The notes below the pieces were generated by a model. That model was not told the origin of the DNA. It was given only the letters and a program-made list of their open reading frames with translations, and ran no database searches. Positions 36,215 through 47,000 of a stretch of DNA of 59,079 bases are shown here, in pieces (position 1 is the first letter of the stretch; every line of letters starts with the position of its first letter). The translations under genes were made by a program, and so were the position numbers. Origin of the DNA: JBAXTZ01 sp041666525 (lineage in GTDB: Bacteria > Bacillota > Negativicutes > JBAXTZ01); contig JBAYGT010000015.1 in assembly GCA_041666525.1 (NCBI GenBank), forward strand, positions 1 to 59,079. The letters run 5' to 3'.

Positions 36215-36991
36215 CTAAACAAACAATTCCTCGGCCGTGATTCCTGGATGGTGATAACGCCCCTTTTTGGCGCTGCTGCCCAACTGAATCGATCGTTTCG
36301 GACACCAGTGAATACATGCCATGCAGGCCTCGCAGCGGTCCAGCCACTCCGGACCACCGGTTTCAAACTTAATGTTTTGCGCCGGGCAAACTTTGGCACA
36401 CAAACCACAGCCAACACAACTAAAATCGACAGAAAATTTTTCGCTGCCTTTGTGTACATTTTTTTCGAAACCGATTTTAAACAACCGTAATACCGTTTTG
36501 TTGAGCGCCTTCATTAATGCTCCCTGCTGGAGATCGCAGCGTTCACGCGCGCTGATTGAACGAATAATTTTATCCACGGCAATGTCGGTTTTTGCCAAAA
36601 TAGCTGCAATTTTCTCCGGCGCCGGAATATCGCCTAAGGGCAAATAATTGGTCACCGATCGTAAATAATAGCCGCTGATTTCACGAATATTACCCTGCAG
36701 ATAACGCCGGGCTTCGTCTAAGAACATTCCGGAAATATTTCCGGCGCCGTCACAAACAGTAAACAGATAATCGACATAAGGCGTCTTGAGCTTTTTCATA
36801 AACTCGCAGACCATTTTTGGCGCGCCAAAACAATATAATGGAAAGACCAAACCGATTTCTTCATCGTTATAAACAAACTGTTTGTTCTTCATCGCGCTGG
36901 CGATATTTATCAACTCGGCGTCAAACGCCGCGGCAATTTTCTTGGCGATTGCCAGACTGTTGCCCGTTCCGCTAAAATAGAATATCTTCAT
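36215..36991 (-). CDS. EFR1-family flavodoxin-ferredoxin
   Basis: 258 residues: an N-terminal flavodoxin-like FMN domain (KIFYFSGTGNSLAIAKKIA) and two C-terminal [4Fe-4S] motifs (CVGCGLCAKVCP and CEACMACIHWCP). This family carries electrons in anaerobes, commonly Firmicutes. ATG 36991 overlaps the stop of the HD-protein gene (ATGA), so the two are coupled. Confidence 0.9.
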   Translation of the reverse strand: MKIFYFSGTGNSLAIAKKIAAAFDAELINIASAMKNKQFVYNDEEIGLVFPLYCFGAPKMVCEFMKKLKTPYVDYLFTVCDGAGNISGMFLDEARRYLQGNIREISGYYLRSVTNYLPLGDIPAPEKIAAILAKTDIAVDKIIRSISARERCDLQQGALMKALNKTVLRLFKIGFEKNVHKGSEKFSVDFSCVGCGLCAKVCPAQNIKFETGGPEWLDRCEACMACIHWCPKRSIQLGSSAKKGRYHHPGITAEELFV

Positions 36992-37845
36992 TTGCTGTCT
37001 AAAATCCTCCTTAGCGCCGCCTCATAAAATTTGCAGGCAACTTCCATTCCCTGAGTTTCAATAAGCCGCCCGACGGCCTCAAACGTAAATATCGAACCGA
37101 TCATAATATGTAGTTTTTTTGTGGAAACATTGAAGGTCAAGGTCAATCGTGCCGCCAACTGTGCCGTCCGCATTTGCGCGATTCCGCTCCAGTGCCAATC
37201 AGTATTGGCCAAAAATGCAATAACATGTTCCGGACGGACATCTTCGATGGTGTAACGCAAGCCAATATCAGAAATCCCCAGATAGTGGTTGACCAATTTG
37301 AAGCTCTCCACACCGCCGATATTGACGCCGTCAATTCCATGAATTGCAGCCACCGACTTAATCAAATACTCTTCGGCTTCCAATGCTACCATTTCGCGCA
37401 ACAACCAGGAATGATGATCGTCGGTTTCGGCAACAAACCGGTCTTCATTACGCACCAAATTATACTCAGCATCAAAACCATAAACAAACCGTTTCATCGA
37501 GTCATGCAGAATAATCGTTGCATATAGCAGCGATTTATCAATTGACAAGCCTTTTTTCAAATACACCGCAGCTTGCGCCTCAGCATATTCCAGGCAATGC
37601 AAAGTATGCACCGCCAAACCACCGTAGTGCATATGGTGCGCACTCGATCCGATTGCCATCGAAAACGGCAGCGCATGACCGGTTTCATATTTGTACGCCG
37701 TAACCGGTTTCGGACAAGTATGTAATGTTTTTATAAGTTTACGCCAGAGCGGGTCGGCGATTTGCGATAAGAATTCATCATGAATTCTTTGATTCGCCGG
37801 AATACCCAAAAATCTGGACAAATATTGCGGAGTGACTTTTTTCAT
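36988..37845 (-). CDS. HD-domain phosphohydrolase (YhaM/CBF1-like)
   Basis: 285 residues. Metal residues are visible in AHHMHYGGLAVHTLHCLEYA and ATIILHDSMKRF, an arrangement like that of YhaM-type HD hydrolases, but the OB-fold nucleic-acid domain is missing. The substrate is unknown, probably a nucleotide or RNA. The start is ATG 37845 with GGAAGGG upstream; the longer 305-residue frame begins before this site and has an unlikely cysteine-rich N-terminus. It heads the operon HD - EFR1 - ABC exporter - phosphoesterase. Confidence 0.78.
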   Translation of the reverse strand: MKKVTPQYLSRFLGIPANQRIHDEFLSQIADPLWRKLIKTLHTCPKPVTAYKYETGHALPFSMAIGSSAHHMHYGGLAVHTLHCLEYAEAQAAVYLKKGLSIDKSLLYATIILHDSMKRFVYGFDAEYNLVRNEDRFVAETDDHHSWLLREMVALEAEEYLIKSVAAIHGIDGVNIGGVESFKLVNHYLGISDIGLRYTIEDVRPEHVIAFLANTDWHWSGIAQMRTAQLAARLTLTFNVSTKKLHIMIGSIFTFEAVGRLIETQGMEVACKFYEAALRRILDSK

Positions 37846-37947
37846 AATATCCCTTCCAAATGAACAACCTAAGCAATTCCAAATATACTGACAGAAAATA
37901 CGCAAAATCAGCTCGTGAAAACCAAATTTTCACAAAGCCACATTTAT

Positions 37948-37977
37948 ATTATACTATTGCTACGACCATAATAGTAA
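37948..37977 (-). promoter_or_regulatory. Candidate promoter of the HD/EFR1/ABC operon
   Basis: On the minus strand TTACTA (37977-37972), 18 bp, TATAAT (37953-37948), giving a leader of about 100 nt before ATG 37845. I see nothing else in the 190-nt gap. Confidence 0.45.
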
Positions 37978-38034
37978 AAAATTTCCAAATTTATATAAAC
38001 AATTCTAGATAAAAGATTAATAGCATGTTCCGTT

Positions 38035-38499
38035 TCACTGCTGGCTGTTGACATTTTGCAGCCGGGAACGGTCGGGTTGGACGCTGTCATCGGCAAAAGA
38101 TTGCTCGTTAATTGCAAATATTTTTGCTTTAGCCTTAGCACAGATTTCGCCGTTAGCTAACGTAATTTCACCGACGACATTATAAAGTTTACCACGATTT
38201 TTTTCGATCCGGGCACAAATCGTCAGTTCTTCGCCGACCGGTGTCGGCTTTAAATACTTCACATGCAACTCGGCAGTAACCGCCAAAAACCCTTCTTCGA
38301 TTACCGCTCTGGACAAGCACTCATCGAGCAACGTCGCAATTATGCCGCCATGCATCATATTTTGATAACCGACATGCTCCGGCTGACCAACGAACTTCGA
38401 ACAATAGCTGCGGTCAGCATCAATATAAAACGTCATTCCCAAACTAACCGGGTTAGCACGGCCACAGGCAAAACACATTGTATCTTTCGTTTCTATCAT
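38035..38499 (-). CDS. Hotdog-fold acyl-CoA thioesterase (PaaI-like)
   Basis: 154 residues with MCFACGRANPVSLGMTF at the start, YQNMMHGGIIATLLDECLSRA (the conserved HGG and catalytic Asp of the PaaI/YbgC hotdog family) and VKYLKPTPVGEELTICARI. It probably hydrolyses acyl-CoA thioesters; the substrate is not predictable. ATG 38499 overlaps the MATE stop (ATGA). Confidence 0.88.
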   Translation of the reverse strand: MIETKDTMCFACGRANPVSLGMTFYIDADRSYCSKFVGQPEHVGYQNMMHGGIIATLLDECLSRAVIEEGFLAVTAELHVKYLKPTPVGEELTICARIEKNRGKLYNVVGEITLANGEICAKAKAKIFAINEQSFADDSVQPDRSRLQNVNSQQ

Positions 38500-39866
38500 A
38501 TAAGCTCCTTACGCTCCAATCGATTGAATTCATAATACAAAAAGCAAAATGTCGTTACAGTTATCAACACATCAGAAAACGGCAACGCCCAGAATACGCC
38601 GAACAATCCGAAATAATGTACCAGCACATACATCGGCGGAATCGTATAGATAATCTGTCGCAACAACGTCAGCCACACGCCGATTGCCGGTTTATTTACC
38701 GCCGGAAAATATTCAGATGCCACTATCGCGTAACCGATTACCGGAAAACTCACAACCACGATCCGCAACGTTTTGACGCCAAGCTCGGTTGCTGCCTCAC
38801 TCAAATCGAATATTGACAGTATCTGCCGGGGGAAAATTTCACAAATTGCAAAAAAGAACACCGCGATTGCCGTGGCAACCCAAATGCCACGATTGAGCGC
38901 TAACCGCATCCGCGCATAATTGCCGGCACCAAAATTATAACCAATAATTGGCTGTACGCCAACCGATATGCCAACTACCGGCATAACGATGAAGCCGATA
39001 ATCCGTTCTACCACCCCGCAAACCGCGAGCGCTGTAGTGCCACCGTAAATATTGGTCAGATACAGCATTTCGGCAAACACAAAAAACGCCGCAATCTGTC
39101 CCGCTAATGCCGCCGAACCACACTTGAAAATCAACTTGAAATTTTCCAGATTTATCCGCAAATGACGTGCGTGAATTTTCATCACGCTGTAGCGTGAATA
39201 ATAATATGACAACCGAAGCAACAGCGTAATAAAATCCGCAGTAACACACGCCAACGCCGAGCCGGCTATGCCCCAATTGAAGACATAAATATATACCGGA
39301 TTGAGTACCACGACAATTACCAGCGGCACCGCTACCGTGAACAACCCGTAATTCGGACTGCCATCGCTGCGCATTACCGAATGCAATGTCCAGCTGACCG
39401 ACAATAACGGTAATCCCCAGATCATGATTCCGGTAAAAGTATAGGACATTTCCAGCACCGCGCCGGTCAATCCAAATAGCTCCAGCAGCGGATGCAACAA
39501 CGGCAAACTGACCAGCATAAACATACCTGAAAAAATCAAATTAAGAACAATCGAGTTGCCAAGTAACTCTTCCGCTTTGTCTTTGTCTTTTTCGCCAAGC
39601 TTGATTGACGCCAGGGTAGCCGAGCCAATACAAACATCAAGCGCCAACGCAATCATCACGCAAAAAACCGGCATCGCACTCGACACCGCCGCCAGCGCGT
39701 CCGTTCCCAAAAAATGTCCGACAAAAATGCTGTCAATGATTCCGTAGGAATTTTGCAAAATAAAACCCAGCGTTACCGCCAGTGAATATTTTACTATTAA
39801 CTTTACAATCGGTTTAGTCTCGAACTCCAACGCCCCGACGTTAGTAAGCTCTTTCGTCTCTTGCAC
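38496..39866 (-). CDS. MATE-family multidrug efflux protein
   Basis: 456 residues, 12 membrane segments in two repeats (VTLGFILQNSYGIIDSIFVGHFLGTDALAAV in the first half, the corresponding VVGISVGVQPIIGYNFGAGNY in the second). It is a Na+/H+-driven exporter of cationic compounds. I choose GTG 39866 because GGGGG lies 6 nt upstream (39873-39877). The longer frame begins at ATG 39917, which is the edge of a 34-bp palindrome and has no ribosome site. Coupled to the thioesterase downstream by ATGA. Confidence 0.88.
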   Translation of the reverse strand: MQETKELTNVGALEFETKPIVKLIVKYSLAVTLGFILQNSYGIIDSIFVGHFLGTDALAAVSSAMPVFCVMIALALDVCIGSATLASIKLGEKDKDKAEELLGNSIVLNLIFSGMFMLVSLPLLHPLLELFGLTGAVLEMSYTFTGIMIWGLPLLSVSWTLHSVMRSDGSPNYGLFTVAVPLVIVVVLNPVYIYVFNWGIAGSALACVTADFITLLLRLSYYYSRYSVMKIHARHLRINLENFKLIFKCGSAALAGQIAAFFVFAEMLYLTNIYGGTTALAVCGVVERIIGFIVMPVVGISVGVQPIIGYNFGAGNYARMRLALNRGIWVATAIAVFFFAICEIFPRQILSIFDLSEAATELGVKTLRIVVVSFPVIGYAIVASEYFPAVNKPAIGVWLTLLRQIIYTIPPMYVLVHYFGLFGVFWALPFSDVLITVTTFCFLYYEFNRLERKELI

Positions 39867-39925
39867 CGCGGTCCCCCTTGTTGCTCTCGCGATTGTTGCA
39901 AACTTATTTTTGGTCATTTAAAAAA

Positions 39926-39941
39926 TGTTTCACGTGAAACA
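39926..39941. promoter_or_regulatory. parS centromere-like site (ParB/Spo0J binding)
   Basis: TGTTTCACGTGAAACA, identical to the palindromic form of the conserved bacterial parS consensus (TGTTNCACGTGAAACA). It is the core of a perfect 34-bp palindrome spanning 39917-39950 with A6/T6 arms. parS sites usually cluster near oriC; parA/parB are not in the window. ParB spreading could also affect the adjacent MATE gene. Confidence 0.85.
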
Positions 39942-40085
39942 TTTTTTAAACTATCTTTAATAACTTTAGCAGCGATTTTTTCGAATCGTTAGCATTGATA
40001 ATTTTTCACAGGGTTAATTATACAGCAATTTCAAGCATTTTTCCTTAACTTACGCTAAAAACAATGCTCACCCATAGACAAAATC

Positions 40086-40650
40086 AAGTAGGTGTCTGAC
40101 AATTAATTTATCAGGCGACCTCTCACACCACCGTACGTTCGTTCGATATACGGCGGTTCAGTAAATTAAGCACAGTTCCTCGTATCGCTTGAGTATATTA
40201 TCATACCCCAGCGTTTCGAAATTTTCACTTGTGAGCATTCCAAGCAGAATTGGGCTACTGACAATCCGCCAGTAGCCTTTTCTTGTATTTGCCAATTCTC
40301 ATGCTTTGTTTTCCGGCTGGTTATGGCTTTCACTCGTTCCTTGATTTTCTTTAGTGGTTTTTCGTGTACGCGTATTCCTGTGGCTTTGCTTATTTTGTAT
40401 AACGCAAATCCGAGAAACTTCCGTTTCAACAGGCTTACAGTCTTGCTTTTCGTCGTTTTGACTTTTAGCTTCAACTTGCCTTCAAGGTACTTTGTGCATC
40501 CGCTCATCACTCGGTCAGATACGCGTCGGGTTTTGACGTATCTGTTACAGTCATCAGCGTACCGAACTAATTTATGTCCGCGATTTTCCATCTATCTGTC
40601 AAATTGCGTCAGATAGAGCACGCTACTCATTCCGCGTTCTTTGTAAGCCC
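40086..40650 (-). mobile_element. Degenerate group II intron remnant
   Basis: On the minus strand a reverse-transcriptase fragment is followed by a 3' ribozyme-like segment (about 40155-40086) with the paired ACCGCCGTAT...ACGTACGGTGGTGTGAGAGG arrangement seen at the 3' end of bacterial group II introns. The 5' ribozyme part and most of the maturase are missing, so it is immobile debris. Confidence 0.65.
40166..40591 (-). pseudogene. Group II intron reverse transcriptase/maturase fragment
   Basis: The fragment begins just before the catalytic YADD motif (ENRGHKLVRYADDCNRYVK) and continues KRKFLGFALYKI and IRVHEKPLKKIKERVKAITSRK. The upstream part (up to ~40640, LYLTQFDR) is in frame but cut by a stop. 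After ...SRKT there is an internal deletion, and the conserved C-terminal end (GYWRIVSSPIL...ETLGYDNILKRYEEL) is in a different frame. It is clearly inactive. Confidence 0.75.
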
Positions 40651-40947
40651 CTTTTTTACATTTTCAGCAATACAATGTTCAACTGATTGCAGTATAAAAC
40701 TTGCTAATGGCTTCAAGTGCGGCGGCTTTAATATATTTTGATGATCACAATTGAGTTTTACAACTCTGATTTTTTTGGCACGGTTCTCCCAGCCGTTGAA
40801 ATTCATCAATATATTTTTACCGCTCTTTGTATTTTCAGGTTCTGAGAGAATTGTGTCAATCTCCCTCATCGCTTTAAACAATATTAATTCTTTGTTGTAA
40901 AACCAATTTTCTATCTCGGAGCTATAGCCGGTTTCTATAGGCAGTAT
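40627..40947 (-). pseudogene. C-terminal remnant of an NRPS/PKS-type thioesterase domain
   Basis: An open stretch of about 106 codons without a convincing start (a stop at 40948-40950 precedes it; the first possible start is TTG 40881). FNGWENRAKKIRVVKL followed by NCDHQNILKPPHLKPLASFI resembles the end of type I thioesterase domains, where GDHxxML(R/K)xPH carries the catalytic histidine. It lies between intron debris and the end of the haemagglutinin gene. This is inference from a short motif; it could be another alpha/beta hydrolase. Confidence 0.4.
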
Positions 40948-41057
40948 TTACATAACCTTGTTAATCATTGCCTTGTCTTTTCGTTAAGTACGCTGCGGTT
41001 TATTTATAAATTCATTCTCAGCATTAAGTCGGTTTTATTTTTCACGGCGTTTTTGCA

Positions 41058-44000
41058 TTATCCCGTTTTTGCCTCACCGGACAAACGAGTGTCCGACAAT
41101 TCGTCATCTGCAGCGTTTAACGGAAGTTCTTCGCCAACAATATTCAGCAGTTTGGCGCCTTGCTCCTCTGCCGCCGCCAACGGCCCACCGAGGAGCTGCG
41201 CCTCATTTGGACTGACCATTGGTTCAGCAGTTTTGTGTGATTGAATGCTCACCGCGCCCTGATTCGCAGCGTTGACCGCCTGTTGCGCTGCCTGAACCGC
41301 ATTGTCGAACGACTGATTCGGAGTCACGGTAAGCGTCCCATCTGCATAGCTGAATATATAGTTATAGTTTGTCCATCCACCGGAAATGTTTATCGGATAC
41401 GCACCAGCGCCGGATGCTATAGTTGCTGTTGTCGAGAGATTCACTCCGCTGATTACTCCGTCTTCTTGCCCGCCATGCAGCCAGGTTCCGCTGGCCATAT
41501 AGGTTAACGGCGGATTTGCCGTTTGAGCGACCTTAGTCTTATTGTCCGCAGCCAGAGTGAACGACGCAGCCTGGTTGTAGACAAACCGGTTGCCGCTGCC
41601 AATACTGCTTTCAACGCCACTATAGTTGTACCAGGGTTTGGCAGTAATAATATCGATGGCTTTATTATTGGAAACATTGCCGAGAAATATCCTGAAACGA
41701 TCTGCGGTAATTTCCCCGGCTCCGGTCACAACAAAATCTCCGTCAGTTTTCAGATCAACGTTACCGCTGGCAGTTAATTTAGCGCTGTCCAGAGTAATCG
41801 CGCCGGCATTATCTACTACCATGTTCGCACCGGATAAACTTCCATTCAGTAGCACATTTGCCGTCTGAGCGTTAACCGAAATATTTCCGGCTGCGGCAAT
41901 TGTTCCAATCTTGAGATCGTCGCCATCCTGCATTGTAACGCTCGTACTCCTGGCATTATTGAGGTTGAGCGTCAAATCATTGTATAGCCGTTCGTCTTCG
42001 TTGTTTTCGCATACAAGAGATGTAATGTTGATTTTCGCACAATAGTCTTCCTTCTGCTGCTGGTCAATGTTTATGCTATGCTTCTGGCGGCCACTATACG
42101 ATCCGTTTAGCAAGTTTATGTTCAAATCGTTTGTTAATCCGTTATGTTCAGTATCCGCCATCACAAAATTGACATCTCCGCGGGTGTTGATTGTTATTGG
42201 AACGACAGAAAATATCCCGGCGTTTTCAGTCAATTCAATACTGTCTCGATAGTTCAGTTCGATACTTTGTACGTTTAATTGCTCCATCCCGCCAAAAATA
42301 CATGTACCGTTGATGACAATTTTGCTTGTAGAATTTGGTTGACTGTCAACATACCCTGAGTTGTCGAACCCGAAAATTAATTTTCTATCGCCGCTTTTAG
42401 AAAAACCTATCTTCTCCAACTCATCGCCGTTTAACGATAAACTGCCGCTCACTTTACTCCCAAGATACAGCGGATCACTTTCGCCGTCATCATTATAATT
42501 GGCTATCATCACGTTACTCGCGGCTACGACCATTGCGGCTTGAGTAATATCCAGTTCTTTTGCGACAAAACCAACACTGCCGTTTGATGCCATAAAAGCA
42601 GCGTTTGGCGCAGCCGTTATCTTGCCATCAATCATTATCGCCATGTTGCCGTTAACAGAGACAAGCGATCCGAGTGTAGTGTCACCTTTACCCCAAAAGC
42701 CTAAATCTGTTACAGCAGTAGCAGTCATTTCTCCAATCCTGTTATCCATTCGCATCAGACCGATTCTGCCGCGCGCGTTAATCGTCATTTTGCTCGTTTC
42801 GATTTTATCCGCCTCTTCGATAACATCCACACCTGAAGATATTTTTGTAACACCATTCACATAGAGATTTGCTCCCTGATCGCCTATGATGAACGCATAA
42901 CTAGTGCTTGGATTAACTTGCAAATTTAGATTTTGCATAGATCCATACAACCGGTATATGGTATTGCCGGTCGCCAGATAATCGGGTTTATAATCCAGGA
43001 TGACATCAGTGGCGTTAATTTCTGCAGTTTCGATATTAACCGGTTTGTTCTGTGAAATGTTGCCATTAATGTTTAGCTGCAGCTTGCCCAACGCCTCAGA
43101 CTCGGGGCCGCGCATATCGACAGCATACAGCTGGCCATCAGCATCAAGTACTAAATTGCCGGTACTGGCCAACGTTATTGCTGCCTCAACTCCCTCTTGA
43201 GTGCGTGTTTTTGCGCCAAAAACGCCAATCTGGTTACCCGCTTTGTCCAAAATGATATTGTTACCGGCCTCGACAAACAAGTTGCCTGTACTAATCCTGC
43301 CAGATGTCTGAGTCAGATCGCCGACCAATCCGCTGTCAGTGTTGCCTTTGATTTCCAATACAGTTTTACCGCCAACCGTCATGGCGCCTTCGATGCTCGT
43401 ATCCGCAGTTGCCGAGAGGTAAAAATCGCCGCTAGTGCTGATTTTTCCTAGTTTCAGCGCTACATTGGTATATTCGCCTTCGTTCTCCAGAACGTTATTC
43501 AGGCAAATATCCGCTTTCGCAGCGTCGACAGAGATCTCAGCAACTACATTCTGATATTTACATTCACCGAATTCGAAATCACCGCTGCCGCTCAATACCA
43601 GTTTGGCAGTATCAATTTCACCGGACTGGGTAACAGTCCCGGCAGAGATCAACTGCAAACTATCCCCTTGCAGCAGCATTGTTACATCGTTCACCACGAA
43701 ACCGCTGTCATCGCGGAAAACAAAGTTAGCCGGTTCGGCAACATCAGGCGCGACATGGACAACCGCTAAGCTCTGAACGTTGTTTCCTGCGGCATCGAAT
43801 TGCACAGTTCTGCTGGCAAGCTGCAGTCCTTTGACGGTAACAGCCGCTTCCGCTTTCTGATTAATGTTGCCATAGTTAAGAAAAGTCAGATTCTTCGACA
43901 GTAGATTGATGCTTTCATTGATTCTGATATCGCCGGGATTAATTATGAAATTCCCCTTAAATTCCAGCACTGTGCCAATCTGTATGGTGTCTACTGTATC

Positions 44001-47000
44001 GCTGCATTTGGCAAAGTCTGCCGCAGTCAGCAGCAACCCGTCTTTTTTGTCTCCGCCGACATCAATTCCGATGTTATTGCTGTAAGCGTTGAATACGACG
44101 CGTCCGGCATCAAGTGCTCCGTTATTCATATTCGATAAATTTAATTCATTGGTGAACAAGCCGATAACTTCATCTTCCTCTTTCGCTGCAGTAATACTGC
44201 TGTCCGCGGAAGCTGCAGATATTTTCGGAGCGCCTATAATTACGGTCTTTCCTGCTGCGATTTTCCCGAACCGCAATTCATCTTTCCCCATAAACGCGAT
44301 GTTCTGTCCGGCAGTTGCATTCAGCGTCCCGTTTATTTCATTACTCTTGGAAAGATTGATGTCAGTTGCCGCATCCAGCATGACATCGCTCTTAGCTACA
44401 ATCCGTGCGTTATCTTCATAACCATCCTCCTCTTCGGCCATCACTATTTGACCTTCAGCTGACTTAAGGTTGATGTTAGTACCCCGAACTGCTTCTTTAT
44501 CTTCTTTATTCCCGGAAGCGGCGAGTGCCAGGTCATCCTTGTTGACGAACGTAATGTCACGCCACGACGTCGGATCGTCCTCGCTTCCGGTCAGCAAGGT
44601 GACCTGATTCACCTGATTCCCGGCAGCTGTCAGGCTGATATCACTTTTTTGGGCAGTTACTACCAGTTTGCCGGCTACTATCGCGTTGGCCGCCGCATTA
44701 TCCTGCGTAATCGCCCCCCCGGATGTCAACTTAAACCCGGTCGCTTTTATTCCTCTGACATTGATATCGCCGCTGCTGTACAAATCAACATCTTTTCCCT
44801 GCACTTGCGTCAGATTAACCATTCCCTTATTGCGCAGAGCAATGTTTTTCCACGTTGCCGGATCTTCTTCCTGCCCGGTTGCCAGTTTGGCATTTCGTAC
44901 TGTATTGGCAGTATTATCGAGAATTATATCGCCCTCGACCGCGAATATATCCAGACTATCCGTTGTTATCGAACCTTTTTGCTCAATTCCCTCTGGCAAA
45001 GTAAGCACAATTTTATCGGCGCTAATTCCTTCACCCGCTATGCAAATTTTTTCCGTATCGGTGAAATTGATTGCTTTAGCTGTGCCTCCGAGATAATCCA
45101 CCTTGTTGTCAAACGATTTTCGAAAATTATAACTGCCTTTGTTCAAAATCAATTTTGATACTGTAATCGGCGCATCATCATCTTGCGTCACTTCTCCGGA
45201 AAAGTTAAGTATCGCTGTCGACAAGCCTTTGGCATAAAACTGACTGATATTAACCGTTTCGTTATCATTGCGTATTTCTATCAAATACTCTTCACCGGTC
45301 GGATTTTCCGCTCCTAGCTCCAGCGAGCCGAAGCGGTTGTTTCCGTTAAGTGAAATCCCAGCGCCGGTTACTGACAATTCACCGGCGATAATCTTTGAAC
45401 CGCCTTGTTGGATTATTTTGCCATATTTCGTACCTAACAACACAGAATTAGCTTGTATTGTTCCGGCTATAACAATATTGTTAACCAGTTCAACATTGTC
45501 AAACCTCGGATTGACTATTCCGATTTTATAGCTACCGGTGCTAATACGTCCGATTTCGTCATCAGAGAGCGAAAGCGTATTTTCAGTAGTTACTTTTTGA
45601 CCGCCGATTTGAATATCCATCTGGTTTGTATATTTTGGCAACAAACTAAGCCAATCGGCAACGACCGATCCGTGTTCTGCAACCGACACCAGGTCAACTT
45701 CGAGTTGCAAGCCTTGTCCGGCATTAAGCGCGTTGTTAATCTCCAAAGCTTTCGCTTCAACACATATTCCGTTTACCGTCAGCAAATTATCAAATTTTAC
45801 CGTCCCTGAGCTTTTGATATCTACCACTCTATCATAGACTATAGTTGCCGATGTAATAACACCGGTTGTGTCATCGTCGCCAAGTATGAGCGCTCTTACC
45901 GGATTAAGCGTATCAAACAGTGCCTGCGTAATTTTCAACGCCTGCGCATTTCCAGATACGCCACCTAAATCGACAATGTAATTGTCTGTCGCAGGCGAAA
46001 GATATATATTCGAATTCTCTCGTCCGGTAGATATTTTTGCCGCTCCGTTTACTGTCAGATCGTCGGTAAACAACTGCACCCGCATGTACGCTCCCAGAGA
46101 TTCATCAACCGTAATCTGTTTCGCAGACAATACGGCAATTCCTGCCGAATCAGTAGTCAGTCCGGATTTATACAGCAATTTTTCGGTAAGGCCGCGGTCG
46201 CCAATCGCCAAATCATACCCGCCAATAATCGTCTGCGGTTTTATCAACAACCAATTTTCGGACTCGGCACCTTCATTGTCGACCAGTATGTTTGTCCCCG
46301 GGGACGAGTTGCTCAATTTCAACTCGCTTGTTTCCAAATCCCCACTTACTACAGTTATCGAATCTGCAAACAACGCCACTTTTTGGTCGCTCCGAATTTT
46401 CCCGGTGTTGGATATTCCGGTATCTGCCTGTCCCTCAATTGCTATGACTTCGGTTGAACCAGCCCCGTCCAGACCGACGATTTTCACCTCGTTCAAGGCG
46501 CCAAAACAAACTGTTCCCCATCCCGATATAGTTCCCGTGTTCCCGATATGCTTTGCGAATACAATCGCGGCTTTGCCGGTTTCGATGTTACCATAATTAA
46601 AGATGTCCGCGCTGTTCATGTTGCCCTTGAACGTATAGTTACCCGCCGAAAAATTATCATTCAATATATCCAGCGTACTCGCAACAATTCCGCCGACATT
46701 GACCCGCGCGTTACTTCCAAACAGAATACCGTTCGAATTAACCAGAAAAACTTGCCCGTTAGCCTTGACGTTGCCGAGAATCTTTGACGCGTATTCACCG
46801 CCGTTGTTTACAATCCTGTTCAATACTGCCGAGGTTGCTTGTGGCTGGACATATTCTACCGTGTTCGTTTCGCCGACATTGTAGCTCTGCCAGTCGATTA
46901 TTCCTTTATCACTGCTTTGGTTTATCGTAAGATCGCCGGTTTTTGTTGTCCGGTCAAAGCTGAATGTCCCGTTGACAACAGCTTCACCCTCAGGAAGCTC

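Noticed and set aside
36988..37905. Longer start for the HD protein at 37905
   Set aside because: The extra 20 residues precede the GGAAGGG ribosome site and have an unlikely Cys-rich composition, so ATG 37845 is preferred.
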